Assembly (NCBI GenBank): GCA_016708765.1
Contig: JADJFD010000002.1
Location: forward strand, 620,001 to 684,000
Reading direction: 5' to 3'
DNA from: Chitinophagaceae bacterium
Lineage (GTDB): Bacteria; Bacteroidota; Bacteroidia; Chitinophagales; Chitinophagaceae
DNA: 64,000 nucleotides
Shown: positions 25,923 to 34,092 of the stretch, one piece after another
Position numbering within the stretch: position 1 is the first letter of the stretch
How the letters are laid out: each line of letters starts with the position of its first letter
Program-made: the position numbers and the translations under genes
The notes under the pieces: model-generated
What the model was told of the DNA's origin: nothing
What the model saw: only the letters and a program-made list of their open reading frames with translations
The model's database searches: none

Positions 25923-25930
25923 TATCTTCG
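25923..25930 (+). promoter_or_regulatory. -7-like box abutting the CNNM/CBS start
   Basis: TATCTTCG, one base off TAnnTTTG, ends 4 bp before the ATG at 25935, compatible with a leaderless transcript. Confidence 0.4.
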
Positions 25931-25934
25931 CAGT

Positions 25935-27185
25935 ATGGTTGAATGGAGTGCATTTCTAATTTTTATCCTTACCCTCGCTTTGATGGGCTTTTTTGCTGGT
26001 ATTGAAATGGCTTATTACAGTGCCAACAGGTTGAATATTGAAATCAAAAAAAACCATGGTGGTCATGCTGGTCAGTTACTTTCAAAGTTTATAGAATCTC
26101 CTGCAAAATTTATTGGTACTACTTTGATTGGGTTTACGGTTTGTCTTGTACTGCTCAGCTTACAAATAAGTAAAGTAATGGCTCCAGTATGGAAGAAGCT
26201 GCATGTTGGTTCTGCTACCGTTTATTTAATTATTGAAATTGCGTTGGCCACATTTGTGGTGCTGATTTTTGCTGAGTTTATTCCCCGTGCAATATTTCGG
26301 TCAAAAAGTAATTCGTTGCTGATAAAGTTTGCTCCTGTTACCAATTTCTTTTACCAGCTTTTCCATCCAATAGCTACAGGTTTTATTGATTTGTCTGAAT
26401 GGATATTAAAATATCTATTCAACATTCGGCTTGATAAAAACAAGGAGCCTATTAACCGCAGTGATCTGAAACATCTTTTTCAGATGACACCGGAAGACGA
26501 ACGACAGGAACGGAACACACAGTTAATGGAAAATGCCCAAGAACTTCCTAAAGTAAAGATCAGACAATGCCTTGTGCCTCGTAAAGAGATTGTTGGCATT
26601 GAGGATACTGCAACCATCGAAGAACTTGCTAATAAATTTATTGAAACAAGGCTCAGTAAGCTGATTGTGTACAATGAAAATATTGATCATATTATTGGCT
26701 ATGTTCATCAATTGGACATGTTTAAAAAACCAACGGATATAAAATCCGTTCTGCTACCCATACCTGCCGTGCCGGAAAGTATGAGTGCATCTAGTCTTAT
26801 CAATAAATTTACCAAGGACAGAAAAAGCATTGCCTGGGTAGTGGATGAATTTGGCGGTACGGCCGGCATTATTACAATGGAAGATGTGCTGGAAGAGCTT
26901 TTTGGAGAGATACAAGACGAATATGACATAGAAGTTTTTGTAGACAAACAACTGGCAGAAAATGAGTTTATGTTTTCAGGTAGACTGGAACTTGACTTCT
27001 TAAGTGATAAATATGGTTTTGAATTTGGAGAGAATGAATCCGAGACCTTATCCGGCTATATTATTAACCATCACGAAAAGATACCCAAGCAAAAAGAACA
27101 CATAATCGTTGATGATTTTGAATTTGATATACTTCATGTAAGCGACACGAGGATTGAAATGGTGAAAATGAAGAAGCTGAAGTAA
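25935..27185 (+). CDS. CNNM/CBS domain protein (hemolysin C/CorC family)
   Basis: An N-terminal DUF21/CNNM membrane domain (about 1-190, four hydrophobic segments) is followed by two CBS domains (about 205-330, with VPRKEIVGIEDTATIEEL and SIAWVVDEFGGTAGIITMEDVLEELFGEI) and a C-terminal CorC_HlyC domain. Members of this family influence Mg or Co efflux; the 'hemolysin' label is historical. A -7-like box abuts the start codon. Gmk lies upstream with a 44-bp gap. Confidence 0.92.
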   Translation: MVEWSAFLIFILTLALMGFFAGIEMAYYSANRLNIEIKKNHGGHAGQLLSKFIESPAKFIGTTLIGFTVCLVLLSLQISKVMAPVWKKLHVGSATVYLIIEIALATFVVLIFAEFIPRAIFRSKSNSLLIKFAPVTNFFYQLFHPIATGFIDLSEWILKYLFNIRLDKNKEPINRSDLKHLFQMTPEDERQERNTQLMENAQELPKVKIRQCLVPRKEIVGIEDTATIEELANKFIETRLSKLIVYNENIDHIIGYVHQLDMFKKPTDIKSVLLPIPAVPESMSASSLINKFTKDRKSIAWVVDEFGGTAGIITMEDVLEELFGEIQDEYDIEVFVDKQLAENEFMFSGRLELDFLSDKYGFEFGENESETLSGYIINHHEKIPKQKEHIIVDDFEFDILHVSDTRIEMVKMKKLK

Positions 27186-27186
27186 A

Positions 27187-27200
27187 GTGGTTAATTGGGC
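27187..27200 (+). repeat. Left inverted repeat flanking the four-helix-bundle gene
   Basis: GTGGTTAATTGGGC matches the reverse complement of the right copy (27619-27632) at 12 of 14 positions. It is followed by more TTAATTGG-type repeats up to 27222, including ATTGGTTAAT (27202-27211), which is perfectly inverted at 27624-27633. Confidence 0.55.
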
Positions 27201-27238
27201 TATTGGTTAATTAGTTAATTGGTAAAACCCTATTATGT

Positions 27239-27607
27239 ATGCAAACATTAGATACACTGGAAGTGTACATATCTGCTAAAGCTTTCAGGAAAGAAGTAGT
27301 ACAAATAGCTAACACATTTCCTAAAGAAGAAAAGTTTCTTCTTGTTGCACAAATTAAAGATAGTGCTAGATCCATATCCGCAAACATTGCGGAAGGTTAT
27401 GGAAGGTTTCATTATCAGGAAGCAATTCAGTTTTGCCGTATTGCCAGAGGCTCTCTTTTAGAAACCTACGACCACCTTTCTAATGCATTAGATGAAAATT
27501 ATATTACCGAGATAATTTTTAGTGACCTAAAACTAAAGCAGGAACATCTGCTGAAAATGATTAATGGCTATATAGCATATCTTAAGCGTCGCAAACAAGA
27601 AGGTTAA
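27239..27607 (+). CDS. Four helix bundle protein (23S rRNA intervening-sequence protein family)
   Basis: The 122-residue, mostly helical protein carries the family signature SARSISANIAEGYGRF followed by QEAIQFCRIARGSLLETYDHL. The family is named for proteins encoded in intervening sequences of 23S rRNA and is scattered through Bacteroidota chromosomes; it is related to Avd, the accessory protein of diversity-generating retroelements. Here no reverse transcriptase is nearby. The gene is bracketed by inverted AT-rich repeats, which is consistent with a mobile cassette. Confidence 0.9.
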   Translation: MQTLDTLEVYISAKAFRKEVVQIANTFPKEEKFLLVAQIKDSARSISANIAEGYGRFHYQEAIQFCRIARGSLLETYDHLSNALDENYITEIIFSDLKLKQEHLLKMINGYIAYLKRRKQEG

Positions 27608-27618
27608 CTATAATTGAA

Positions 27619-27633
27619 GCCCGATTAACCAAT
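27619..27633 (-). repeat. Right inverted repeat flanking the four-helix-bundle gene
   Basis: GCCCGATTAACCAAT is the reverse-complement partner of the left repeat at 27187-27200. The two enclose a segment of about 420 bp that contains only the four-helix-bundle gene. Confidence 0.55.
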
Positions 27634-27662
27634 TCCTTATTTAACTTAATCAACCAATCTAT

Positions 27663-27670
27663 TATCTTTG
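27663..27670 (+). promoter_or_regulatory. -7 promoter box of tatC
   Basis: TATCTTTG, a full match to the Bacteroidota -7 consensus, ends 21 bp before the tatC ATG. No clear -33 TTG is present upstream, where the right inverted repeat of the four-helix-bundle cassette lies. Confidence 0.5.
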
Positions 27671-27691
27671 CCCTTCTTCTGAAAAAAGCAA

Positions 27692-28546
27692 ATGGCGTTA
27701 CTCGATTTTATTAATAAGCGAAAAAAGGATCCGAAGGCAGAAATGTCTTTTATCGATCACTTGGAAGATTTGCGGTGGCATGTAATCCGTTCTGTAATAG
27801 CCATATTGATTGGTGCGATTGTTGTTTTTATTTACGCAAAGGATATTGTAGATAAAATTCTTTTTGCTCCTGCAGATAACAGTTTTGTTACATATAAATG
27901 GCTTTGTGATCTGAGTCACTCACTCGGTCTAGGAGATATGGTCTGCCTTGCCGGTGTTAATGCAGAGTTTCAAAGCAACACGATGACCGGACAATTTATT
28001 TCAACTTTTACTATAGCATTTGTTGGTGGTTTTATTGTTGCTTTCCCGTATGTTTTTTGGGAATTCTGGAAATTTTTAAAGCCAGCTCTTTCACCAAAGG
28101 AATTAAAGAGGACGAGGGGTGTTATTTTTTGGGTGTCGTTGCTATTTTTTTCCGGTGTGCTTTTTGGATATTATATCCTTACACCATTTATGATTAATTT
28201 TTATTTTTCGTATACGCTTAGCGATAAAATAATAAATCTTCCTAATTTTTCTGATTATATAGAAAATCTAATCTATACTACTGTTGGTGTTGGTATTTTA
28301 TTCCAAATGCCATTGCTAGTAATGATATTGGCAAGAATCGGGATTGTTACTGCAAAATTTTTACGAAAATACAGGCGGCATGCATTTATTGTGATTTTGC
28401 TTGCTGCAGCAATCATTACACCTTCTACTGATCCATTTAGCCTAACCATCGTTACTATTCCACTTTATCTTTTATTTGAAGCAAGTATTATCATTGCTTC
28501 CCGTATCAATAAAAGCCAGAAAAAGGAAGAAGAAGAGTGGAGCTAA
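27692..28546 (+). CDS. tatC: Sec-independent protein translocase TatC
   Basis: TatC is the core of the twin-arginine translocase that exports folded proteins. It begins with the conserved SFIDHLEDLRWHVIRS and has six membrane helices, with FWEFWKFLKPALSPKELK and the late ITPSTDPFSLTIV loop, both conserved. The length of 284 residues is normal for Bacteroidota, where TatC carries a longer N-terminal half. No tatA lies next to it, which is common in this phylum. Confidence 0.96.
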   Translation: MALLDFINKRKKDPKAEMSFIDHLEDLRWHVIRSVIAILIGAIVVFIYAKDIVDKILFAPADNSFVTYKWLCDLSHSLGLGDMVCLAGVNAEFQSNTMTGQFISTFTIAFVGGFIVAFPYVFWEFWKFLKPALSPKELKRTRGVIFWVSLLFFSGVLFGYYILTPFMINFYFSYTLSDKIINLPNFSDYIENLIYTTVGVGILFQMPLLVMILARIGIVTAKFLRKYRRHAFIVILLAAAIITPSTDPFSLTIVTIPLYLLFEASIIIASRINKSQKKEEEEWS

Positions 28547-28584
28547 GAAAGTTTAGCGTTTCAGGTTATAAGTTAGGAGTTGTT

Positions 28585-28592
28585 TAACTTTG
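28585..28592 (+). promoter_or_regulatory. -7 promoter box of rpiB
   Basis: TAACTTTG matches TAnnTTTG and lies 46 bp before the rpiB ATG. The -33 element is not clear. Confidence 0.45.
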
Positions 28593-28638
28593 TGTCGACT
28601 TACTACCTGAATTATTATTTAACTCAAAACTAGTAGCA

Positions 28639-29094
28639 ATGCATTCTCCATTTGATCTTAGCAAACCAATTGCCATCGGAAGTGATCATGCTGGTTATGA
28701 TTACAAAGAATCTTTAATCTCCTTCCTTGAAGGAAAAGGATTATCCTTTAAAGATTTTGGAACACATAGTAAAGACTCTGCCGATTATGCTGACTTTGCA
28801 CATCCTGTTGCATCAGCAGTAGATAAAGGTGAAGCTGCGTTTGGTATTTTAATTTGCGGCAGTGCCAACGGAGTAGCCATGACTGCCAATAAACACCAAG
28901 GAGTACGAGCCGCTATTTGTTGGGGCGAGGAACTTGCACAATTAGCAAGAGGGCATAATGATGCCAACATTATTTGCATTCCTGCAAGATTTGTAAGAGA
29001 AGGCGATGCAGAAAAAATGCTGGCACTTTTCATTACTACAGATTTCGAAGGTGGCAGGCATGGCAGACGAGTAGAAAAAATAGCCTGCGCATAA
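28639..29094 (+). CDS. rpiB: Ribose 5-phosphate isomerase B
   Basis: RpiB interconverts ribose 5-phosphate and ribulose 5-phosphate in the pentose phosphate pathway. The N-terminal SDHAGYDYKE (15-24), Cys73 in ILICGSANGVAMTANK (catalytic cysteine position), and GHNDANIICIPARF motifs identify the RpiB/LacAB family. The chain is 151 residues. A terminator follows, so it is its own unit. Confidence 0.94.
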   Translation: MHSPFDLSKPIAIGSDHAGYDYKESLISFLEGKGLSFKDFGTHSKDSADYADFAHPVASAVDKGEAAFGILICGSANGVAMTANKHQGVRAAICWGEELAQLARGHNDANIICIPARFVREGDAEKMLALFITTDFEGGRHGRRVEKIACA

Positions 29095-29122
29095 AATTAA
29101 AGATTACCAATCATCAATATTT

Positions 29123-29154
29123 CCCCTTCCTGTTTCATGGAAGGGGTTATTTTT
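29123..29154 (+). terminator. Terminator of rpiB
   Basis: A perfect 8-bp stem CCCCTTCC/GGAAGGGG with an 8-nt loop is followed by TTATTTTTAT, 28 bp after the rpiB stop. Confidence 0.85.
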
Positions 29155-29176
29155 ATAGCTCACACAATCAAACACA

Positions 29177-30313
29177 ATGACAAAAAAAATCATCGTTTAC
29201 ATTTTGCTAAGTATGCCATTACTATCGATGGCGCAAAAAAAAGATAAAAATGCACAGAAAGCTGCAGCAACAATTACTGTTGAGGATATGAAGAAGCATC
29301 TTTATATTATTGCCGGACCTGAAATGGAAGGAAGAAATACTCCCTCTGAAGGATTAAATAGAGCCGCCGATTATATCGAATCGCAATTCAAAGCATCCGG
29401 ATTAGTTCCGGGAAATAATGGAAGCTATCGCCAAGTTTACAATCTTTACAAAGATTCAATGATTGGAGCTGCTATTAATATTAATGGAGCTGCATTGGAA
29501 ATGAATAAAGATTTTCAACTACAATCAAATAATTATGCAGCTGAAATGCGTTTTTCAGAAGCAGTATTCGCAGGCTATGGCATTAGCGATGAAGGAAACA
29601 GAGATGATTATAAAGATTTGAATGTTGCTGGCAAGTTGGTTATTATAGCCGATGGTGTACCGGCTGATTATAAATCAAGTGCAACAGGATTTGCTTCTCC
29701 CTCTAGTTCGACTGGTAAAATGAATGCTGCTATTAGTAAAGGCGCTGCCGCACTTATTATTGTATATAATAATTTCCCCAGAAGTGAAATGCGTATTAAT
29801 AGTAACTGGAGCATGAATAGTTTCAGAACAGCACAAAGCCCATTTACATTCACTGTTTCGGAAAATGCTGTTTCAAAAATTATGGGAGAGGATGGCAAGA
29901 ATTTTTTCTCAAAGTTGAAAGAAGGATCATTGGCTAGTAAGACTTATGCTGCAGAGATAGAATTAGTGTATGCCAAACAAACACAAACAACCACTGCTTC
30001 CAATGTAATAGCGGTGGTAGAAGGCTCAGACTTGAAAGATGAATATGTTTTTATTACAAGCCATTACGACCATCTTGGTAAAAGAGGTGATGTAATTTAT
30101 TATGGAGCTGATGATGATGGCTCAGGAACTACGGGTGTAATTGAAATGGCTGAAGCCTTTGCAAAAGCAAAAGCAGCAGGTAATGGCCCACGCAGATCCA
30201 TTGTGTTTATGACGGTGAGTGGTGAGGAGAAAGGATTATGGGGTTCTGGCTATTATGCTAATCATCCCATTTTCCATTGGAGAAAACAACCGTTGACCTC
30301 AATATTGACATGA
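29177..30313 (+). CDS. M28 family metallopeptidase, N-terminal part of a frameshifted gene
   Basis: This carries a signal peptide, a PA-like insert and the first half of the M28 zinc peptidase domain. Zinc ligands are seen as His296 in SHYDHLG, the Asp in GADDDGSG (about 312) and Glu350/351 in SGEEKG. After ANHPIF the frame runs off into non-homologous HWRKQPLTSILT and stops. Restoring one C in the run at 30274-30275 gives ANHPIFPLEKTTVD and joins this to the frame that follows. In the intact state it would be a secreted aminopeptidase of about 512 residues. Confidence 0.85.
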   Translation: MTKKIIVYILLSMPLLSMAQKKDKNAQKAAATITVEDMKKHLYIIAGPEMEGRNTPSEGLNRAADYIESQFKASGLVPGNNGSYRQVYNLYKDSMIGAAININGAALEMNKDFQLQSNNYAAEMRFSEAVFAGYGISDEGNRDDYKDLNVAGKLVIIADGVPADYKSSATGFASPSSSTGKMNAAISKGAAALIIVYNNFPRSEMRINSNWSMNSFRTAQSPFTFTVSENAVSKIMGEDGKNFFSKLKEGSLASKTYAAEIELVYAKQTQTTTASNVIAVVEGSDLKDEYVFITSHYDHLGKRGDVIYYGADDDGSGTTGVIEMAEAFAKAKAAGNGPRRSIVFMTVSGEEKGLWGSGYYANHPIFHWRKQPLTSILT

Positions 30314-30714
30314 TTGGTAGAAGCGATTCAAGCCGCCATTATGGCGACACGTTGAATTATGTGTACGTTGTAGGTGATGATAAAATAAGTACTGATCTTA
30401 AAGTCATCAGCGAAGCGGCAAATAAATTATATACAAAACTGGAATTGGATTATAAATTCAACGACCCAAATGACAGGAACCGTATTTATTTCCGCAGCGA
30501 CCATTACAACTTTGCGGCTAAAGGAGTTCCTATTATTTTTTATTATGATGGAATGCTGAAGGCTGATTATCATAAACCAACAGACACTCCTGACAAGATC
30601 AATTATCCGTTGATGGCAAAAAGAACTCAACTGGTATTTTACACGGCCTGGGAAATGGCTAACCGGAATGATATGCTGAAAAGGGATATAAAGCTGGAAA
30701 TACCAAAAAGATAA
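30277..30714 (+). CDS. M28 family metallopeptidase, C-terminal part of the same frameshifted gene
   Basis: This frame supplies the rest of the M28 domain: EKTTVDLNIDMIGR with the zinc-binding Asp, RSDHYNFAAKGVPIIFYYDG, and the final zinc His in DYHKPTDTPDK. It has no signal peptide or credible start of its own; the only start-like codon is a TTG inside the overlap. All metal ligands of the family are therefore present across the two fragments, and only one base separates them from a complete gene. Confidence 0.8.
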   Translation: MEKTTVDLNIDMIGRSDSSRHYGDTLNYVYVVGDDKISTDLKVISEAANKLYTKLELDYKFNDPNDRNRIYFRSDHYNFAAKGVPIIFYYDGMLKADYHKPTDTPDKINYPLMAKRTQLVFYTAWEMANRNDMLKRDIKLEIPKR

Positions 30715-30738
30715 TTACTTATAAGATTGTATTTATGT

Positions 30739-30769
30739 AAAACCTTCCGTTCTGGAGGGTTTTATTTTT
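30739..30769 (+). terminator. Terminator of the M28 gene
   Basis: AAAACCTTCC pairs with GGAGGGTTTT (one T-G pair) around a 5-nt loop, followed by ATTTTTA, 24 bp after the stop. Confidence 0.75.
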
Positions 30770-30866
30770 AGGAGGAGGCATCCGAATACTATTATTCTTC
30801 GTTAATAATATGCATTGAGGATAATCAACCTATGAAAATCTAATCCAGGCCTTTCAGCATAAATAC

Positions 30867-30901
30867 AAATCCCGTATAGCCTCAGTCGATACGGGATTTT
30901 G
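30867..30901. terminator. Possible bidirectional terminator
   Basis: A perfect 11-bp stem AAATCCCGTAT/ATACGGGATTT with an 11-nt loop lies between the M28 gene and the convergent gene at 30946. T-rich tracts occur on both sides, so it could end transcription from either strand. Confidence 0.6.
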
Positions 30902-30945
30902 TTATAATTTCCATGTATAATTCTCAAACTAAAAAATAGCAAGTG

Positions 30946-31434
30946 TTACATAGGAACATGTATTTGCCCTTTGTAGCAAGGTTTGTTATAGGGGCATTGT
31001 TCTGCTACATTAAAGGAAAATGTTTCGTTTTTCCCTTTTACCACTTCAAATTTTAAAAGTGGTGTTTCCCATAATTTTTTATAGCAATCCATATCGTAGA
31101 GGCTTGTATCAACATCAATTTTATTATAACCAAAATCATTGATAATGGAATAGCAACCTGGCTTCAACATAGAAAATCCTTTTCCGTTAGCATTCATAAC
31201 TAAACTGTCAACTATATTTCTAACAATACTATTGCAGTAGCCTTTAATAATATAAAACTTTTCACCGATGGGAATTTTTTTCTTCCTTGCTTCTTCTAGA
31301 ATCTCCTCAGGTGGGTTAGCACCACCGCAATAAGGAGATGTTTTGGTAATAATGATTGTTATTTTTTCTTTTCTGGATTGTGTTAAAACAACTGTACAGA
31401 TTAATAAAGCCAGAAATAGTAAAGTGCTTTTCAT
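30946..31434 (-). CDS. Secreted cysteine-containing protein of unknown function
   Basis: A short signal sequence (about residues 1-20) precedes a 140-residue mature part with several cysteines (TSPYCGGANPP, GYCNSIV, KPGCYSI, MDCYKK, EQCPYNKPCYKG) that could form disulphides in the periplasm. I see no known domain. It is a single gene between two strong hairpins. Confidence 0.7.
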   Translation of the reverse strand: MKSTLLFLALLICTVVLTQSRKEKITIIITKTSPYCGGANPPEEILEEARKKKIPIGEKFYIIKGYCNSIVRNIVDSLVMNANGKGFSMLKPGCYSIINDFGYNKIDVDTSLYDMDCYKKLWETPLLKFEVVKGKNETFSFNVAEQCPYNKPCYKGQIHVPM

Positions 31435-31471
31435 AATTAGTTATTCGCCTTAAAATTAACTAGTATAAAAT

Positions 31472-31505
31472 AAAAAACTGCGGAGAAGTTAAATCTCCGC
31501 AGTTT
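31472..31505 (-). terminator. Terminator of the deoxyhypusine synthase-like gene
   Basis: On the minus strand a perfect 12-bp stem AAACTGCGGAGA/TCTCCGCAGTTT with a 7-nt loop runs into a T tract, 30 bp after the stop of the gene ending at 31535. Confidence 0.9.
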
Positions 31506-31534
31506 CTTCTACTGATTAAATTAAGGGTTTCTGA

Positions 31535-32509
31535 TTACCAACCAAGAACCCAAGCAAAAATTAGCGGAGCAACAATAGTAGCATCGCTTTCTACGATGAA
31601 TTTAGGGGTTTTGATATCCAGTTTGCCCCATGTTATTTTCTCATTTGGCACAGCGCCGGAATAAGAACCATAAGAAGTTGTTGAATCGCTTATTTGACAG
31701 AAATAACTCCAGAACGGTACATCATGCCATTCTAGATCCTGGTACATCATCGGTACTACACAAATTGGAAAGTCGCCGGCAATACCGCCACCGATCTGAA
31801 AAAAACCAACTCCTTTGCCAAAAGAATTATTTCGGTACCATTCGGTCAACCAAACCATATACTCAATACCACTTTTTACAGTGCTTGCTTTAAGTTCCCC
31901 CTTCACTACATAGCTTGCGAAAATGTTTCCGGTAGTACTGTCTTCCCAACCGGGTACAACAATTGGAATATTCTTTTCTGCTGCTGCTACTACCCAACTA
32001 TCTTTTGGATCTATTTCATAATACTGTTTGAGCTCACCGCTTTGTATTGTTTTATACAAAAACTCATGCGGAAAAAATCGTTCGTTGTTTGCTTCTGCAT
32101 CCTGCCATTGTTTTACCAAATGTTTTTGCAGGCGACGAAAAGCCTCCTCTTCGGGAATACAAGTATCCGTTACACGGTTAAAATGATTTTCCAGCAAATC
32201 CCACTCTTCCTGTGGAGTAAGATCCCGGTAGTTAGGGATTCTTTTGTAGTGTGAATGAGCTACAAGATTCATTACATCTTCTTCCAGATTCGCACCTGTA
32301 CAGCTAATAATATCAACTTTTCCCTGGCGAATCATTTCTGCCAATGATATACCTAATTCACCAGTGCTCATGGCACCAGCAAGTGTTACCATCATTTTAC
32401 CTCCATCGGTTAAATGTGCTTCGTAACCTTTAGCTGCATCCATTAACGCTGCTGCATTAAAATGGCGGTAATGATGTTCAATAAACTTAGAAACGGGACC
32501 CTTATTCAT
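31535..32509 (-). CDS. Deoxyhypusine synthase-like protein
   Basis: The fold and motifs match deoxyhypusine synthase (DHS): AALMDAAKGYEAHLTDGGKMMVTLAGAMSTGELG near the N-terminus, CTGANLEEDVMNLVAH, and the C-terminal EKITWGKLDIKTPKFIVESDATIV, where the lysine of WGK aligns with the catalytic lysine of eukaryotic DHS. Bacteria lack the usual eIF5A target, so bacterial members likely act on small polyamines (for example making homospermidine); which reaction applies here is unknown. The leader contains a REP-like hairpin at 32537-32552. Confidence 0.88.
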   Translation of the reverse strand: MNKGPVSKFIEHHYRHFNAAALMDAAKGYEAHLTDGGKMMVTLAGAMSTGELGISLAEMIRQGKVDIISCTGANLEEDVMNLVAHSHYKRIPNYRDLTPQEEWDLLENHFNRVTDTCIPEEEAFRRLQKHLVKQWQDAEANNERFFPHEFLYKTIQSGELKQYYEIDPKDSWVVAAAEKNIPIVVPGWEDSTTGNIFASYVVKGELKASTVKSGIEYMVWLTEWYRNNSFGKGVGFFQIGGGIAGDFPICVVPMMYQDLEWHDVPFWSYFCQISDSTTSYGSYSGAVPNEKITWGKLDIKTPKFIVESDATIVAPLIFAWVLGW

Positions 32510-32536
32510 GTTGAAAAAATTTAATGTGCCTTCAGA

Positions 32537-32559
32537 CCCCGAATCTTCGGGGGGACAAT
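32537..32559. repeat. REP-like hairpin with GGACAA tail
   Basis: CCCCGAA-TC-TTCGGGG forms a 7-bp hairpin followed by GGACAATG, resembling the hairpin plus GGGACAA motifs at 731-751 and 39802-39829. It lies 28 bp upstream of the deoxyhypusine-synthase-like start codon, inside the probable mRNA leader. Confidence 0.45.
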
Positions 32560-32649
32560 GCGGCTTGTCTGTTATAGCTAATTGCTAAAATACGAATGCT
32601 TTAAAAGCGAAAACAAACAACAGCGCAAAAATACAGTTTTACAGAAAAC

Positions 32650-32684
32650 AAAAAACCCCGCTTCCATTAATGGAGTCACGGGGC
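32650..32684 (-). terminator. Terminator of the PepSY-like gene
   Basis: On the minus strand CCCCG...CGGGG enclosing CCATTAATGG forms a long, slightly interrupted stem, followed by TTTTTT, 30 bp after the stop of the gene ending at 32714. Confidence 0.8.
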
Positions 32685-32713
32685 TTTGTTTTACCACACA
32701 CCAAAACTTAGTT

Positions 32714-33151
32714 CTACGATTTCCTTACTTTATTATTAACACTCCAAGTACTGCCGCCACTTGATTTTAAAACAAGTTGTGTATCAGCATTTTCAAGAGT
32801 GATGTAGTAATAAGTTCCGTCACTTTTGGATACTTCTACTAAACCGGTTACCCAATAGTCATCATAATTTTTTTTCAAATTTGATTGTAGGTTCATTGGA
32901 AGGTTTCCTTGTGTTATATGCCTGGTAATTCCAAATAATTCTCCATCCTCACTAAAATACGCAAACACATATTTTTCATTGTAGTTAAATGTTGCCATAT
33001 AATAATTAGCACCTACAGACCATTGTACATCTGTAGCAGTTGAAAATTCTGTTTTGAATGCATCTAAAACTTTCTGGTTTACGGTTACTTCCCCGGCAAA
33101 AGCATTAACTGTACTTATTGCTATTGCCAGCATAATAATTAATTTTTTCAT
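32714..33151 (-). CDS. Secreted PepSY-like protein
   Basis: From the ATG at 33151 this 145-residue protein has a signal peptide (MKKLIIMLAIAISTVNAFAG, cleavage near residue 20) and a repeated alpha/beta unit with VLDAFKTEFSTATDVQWSVGANYYMATF, the pattern of the Bacteroidota PepSY-like/DUF2874 family of small periplasmic proteins. An upstream in-frame start would add 15 polar residues ahead of the signal sequence and is unlikely. Function of the family is unknown; binding or inhibition roles have been proposed for relatives. Confidence 0.75.
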   Translation of the reverse strand: MKKLIIMLAIAISTVNAFAGEVTVNQKVLDAFKTEFSTATDVQWSVGANYYMATFNYNEKYVFAYFSEDGELFGITRHITQGNLPMNLQSNLKKNYDDYWVTGLVEVSKSDGTYYYITLENADTQLVLKSSGGSTWSVNNKVRKS

Positions 33152-33455
33152 CTTGTTTGTTTTAATCTGTTTGTCGTCTTTCGTGTGACGGATCAAAAGT
33201 ATATTAGGTTACACCTCTACACAAGTCAATTGTGATTAATGGCGGTGTATGTTAATGGTAGTTAACAGATGTTAGCTAATTTAAACCACTTGGCATTTTT
33301 ATTTGCCGACCATCAGTCGGATAAGGGAAAATTATTTTGAAATATGAAATAAAAATTGAAAAATTATCGGATGCATTACTGCTGATTAATAACTGACTTA
33401 ATAAGATTATAAAATAATATCGTCTACTTTTACACTCACTTTAAATCACTGCCTT

Positions 33456-34055
33456 ATCAACTATCTGGCTCATGCATATCTTTCATTCAACCATCCGGAA
33501 ATACTGGTCGGTAACATGATAAGTGATTATGTAAAGGGTAAGAAGAAATTTGATTATCCGCCTGATATTCAAAAAGGAATTATGTTGCACAGGGCAATAG
33601 ATACATTTACAGATTTTCATGAAGCCACTAAAGAGGCCAAAAAAATATTCAGGCCACAATACCGTTTGTACAGCGGAGCATTTGTAGATGTTGTCTACGA
33701 TCATTTTTTAGCAACAGATGAGAAATATTTTACGGATGAATCATTATTCAGGTTTTCTCAGGATGTATATGAAAGCATTGACAACAACCTGCAATGGCTT
33801 GTCGAGAAATTTGCCATCATGTATCCTTATATGAAAGAACAGAACTGGCTATATAATTACCGTACACATTGGGCAATTGAAAAAGGCATGACTGGTGTTG
33901 CCCGCCGGGCGGTATATATAAATGATGCCAAGCCAGCTTTTGAATTATTTGAGCAGCATTACCAACTTTTGCAGGACTGTTCCCGTCATTTTCTAGCAGC
34001 AGTAGTACCATTTGCAGAAAACAGGTTTAAAGAAATGCAAAATCAAGATGCCTGA
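33456..34055 (+). CDS. Acyl carrier protein phosphodiesterase-like protein (AcpH/DUF479), start codon non-standard
   Basis: The family removes the phosphopantetheine arm from ACP in E. coli (AcpH). Homology begins before the first ATG (33516): the codons from 33456 read I-NYLAHAYLSFNHPEILVGNMISDYVKG, the family's N-terminal block, with ATC where ATG is expected. The frame stays open to a stop at 33402-33404, with no ATG, GTG or TTG between. Other conserved parts are GIMLHRAIDTFTDFHEAT and YSGAFVDVVYDHFLA. A TACTTTTA box at 33425-33432 lies about 25 bp ahead, consistent with initiation near 33456. Confidence 0.8.
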   Translation: MNYLAHAYLSFNHPEILVGNMISDYVKGKKKFDYPPDIQKGIMLHRAIDTFTDFHEATKEAKKIFRPQYRLYSGAFVDVVYDHFLATDEKYFTDESLFRFSQDVYESIDNNLQWLVEKFAIMYPYMKEQNWLYNYRTHWAIEKGMTGVARRAVYINDAKPAFELFEQHYQLLQDCSRHFLAAVVPFAENRFKEMQNQDA

Positions 34056-34092
34056 TTAGATAAATGGTAACTTAAAGACAAACATTTCGTTT

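Noticed and set aside
27239..27607. Diversity-generating retroelement suggested by the Avd-like four-helix-bundle protein
   Set aside because: No reverse transcriptase, template repeat or variable repeat is present.
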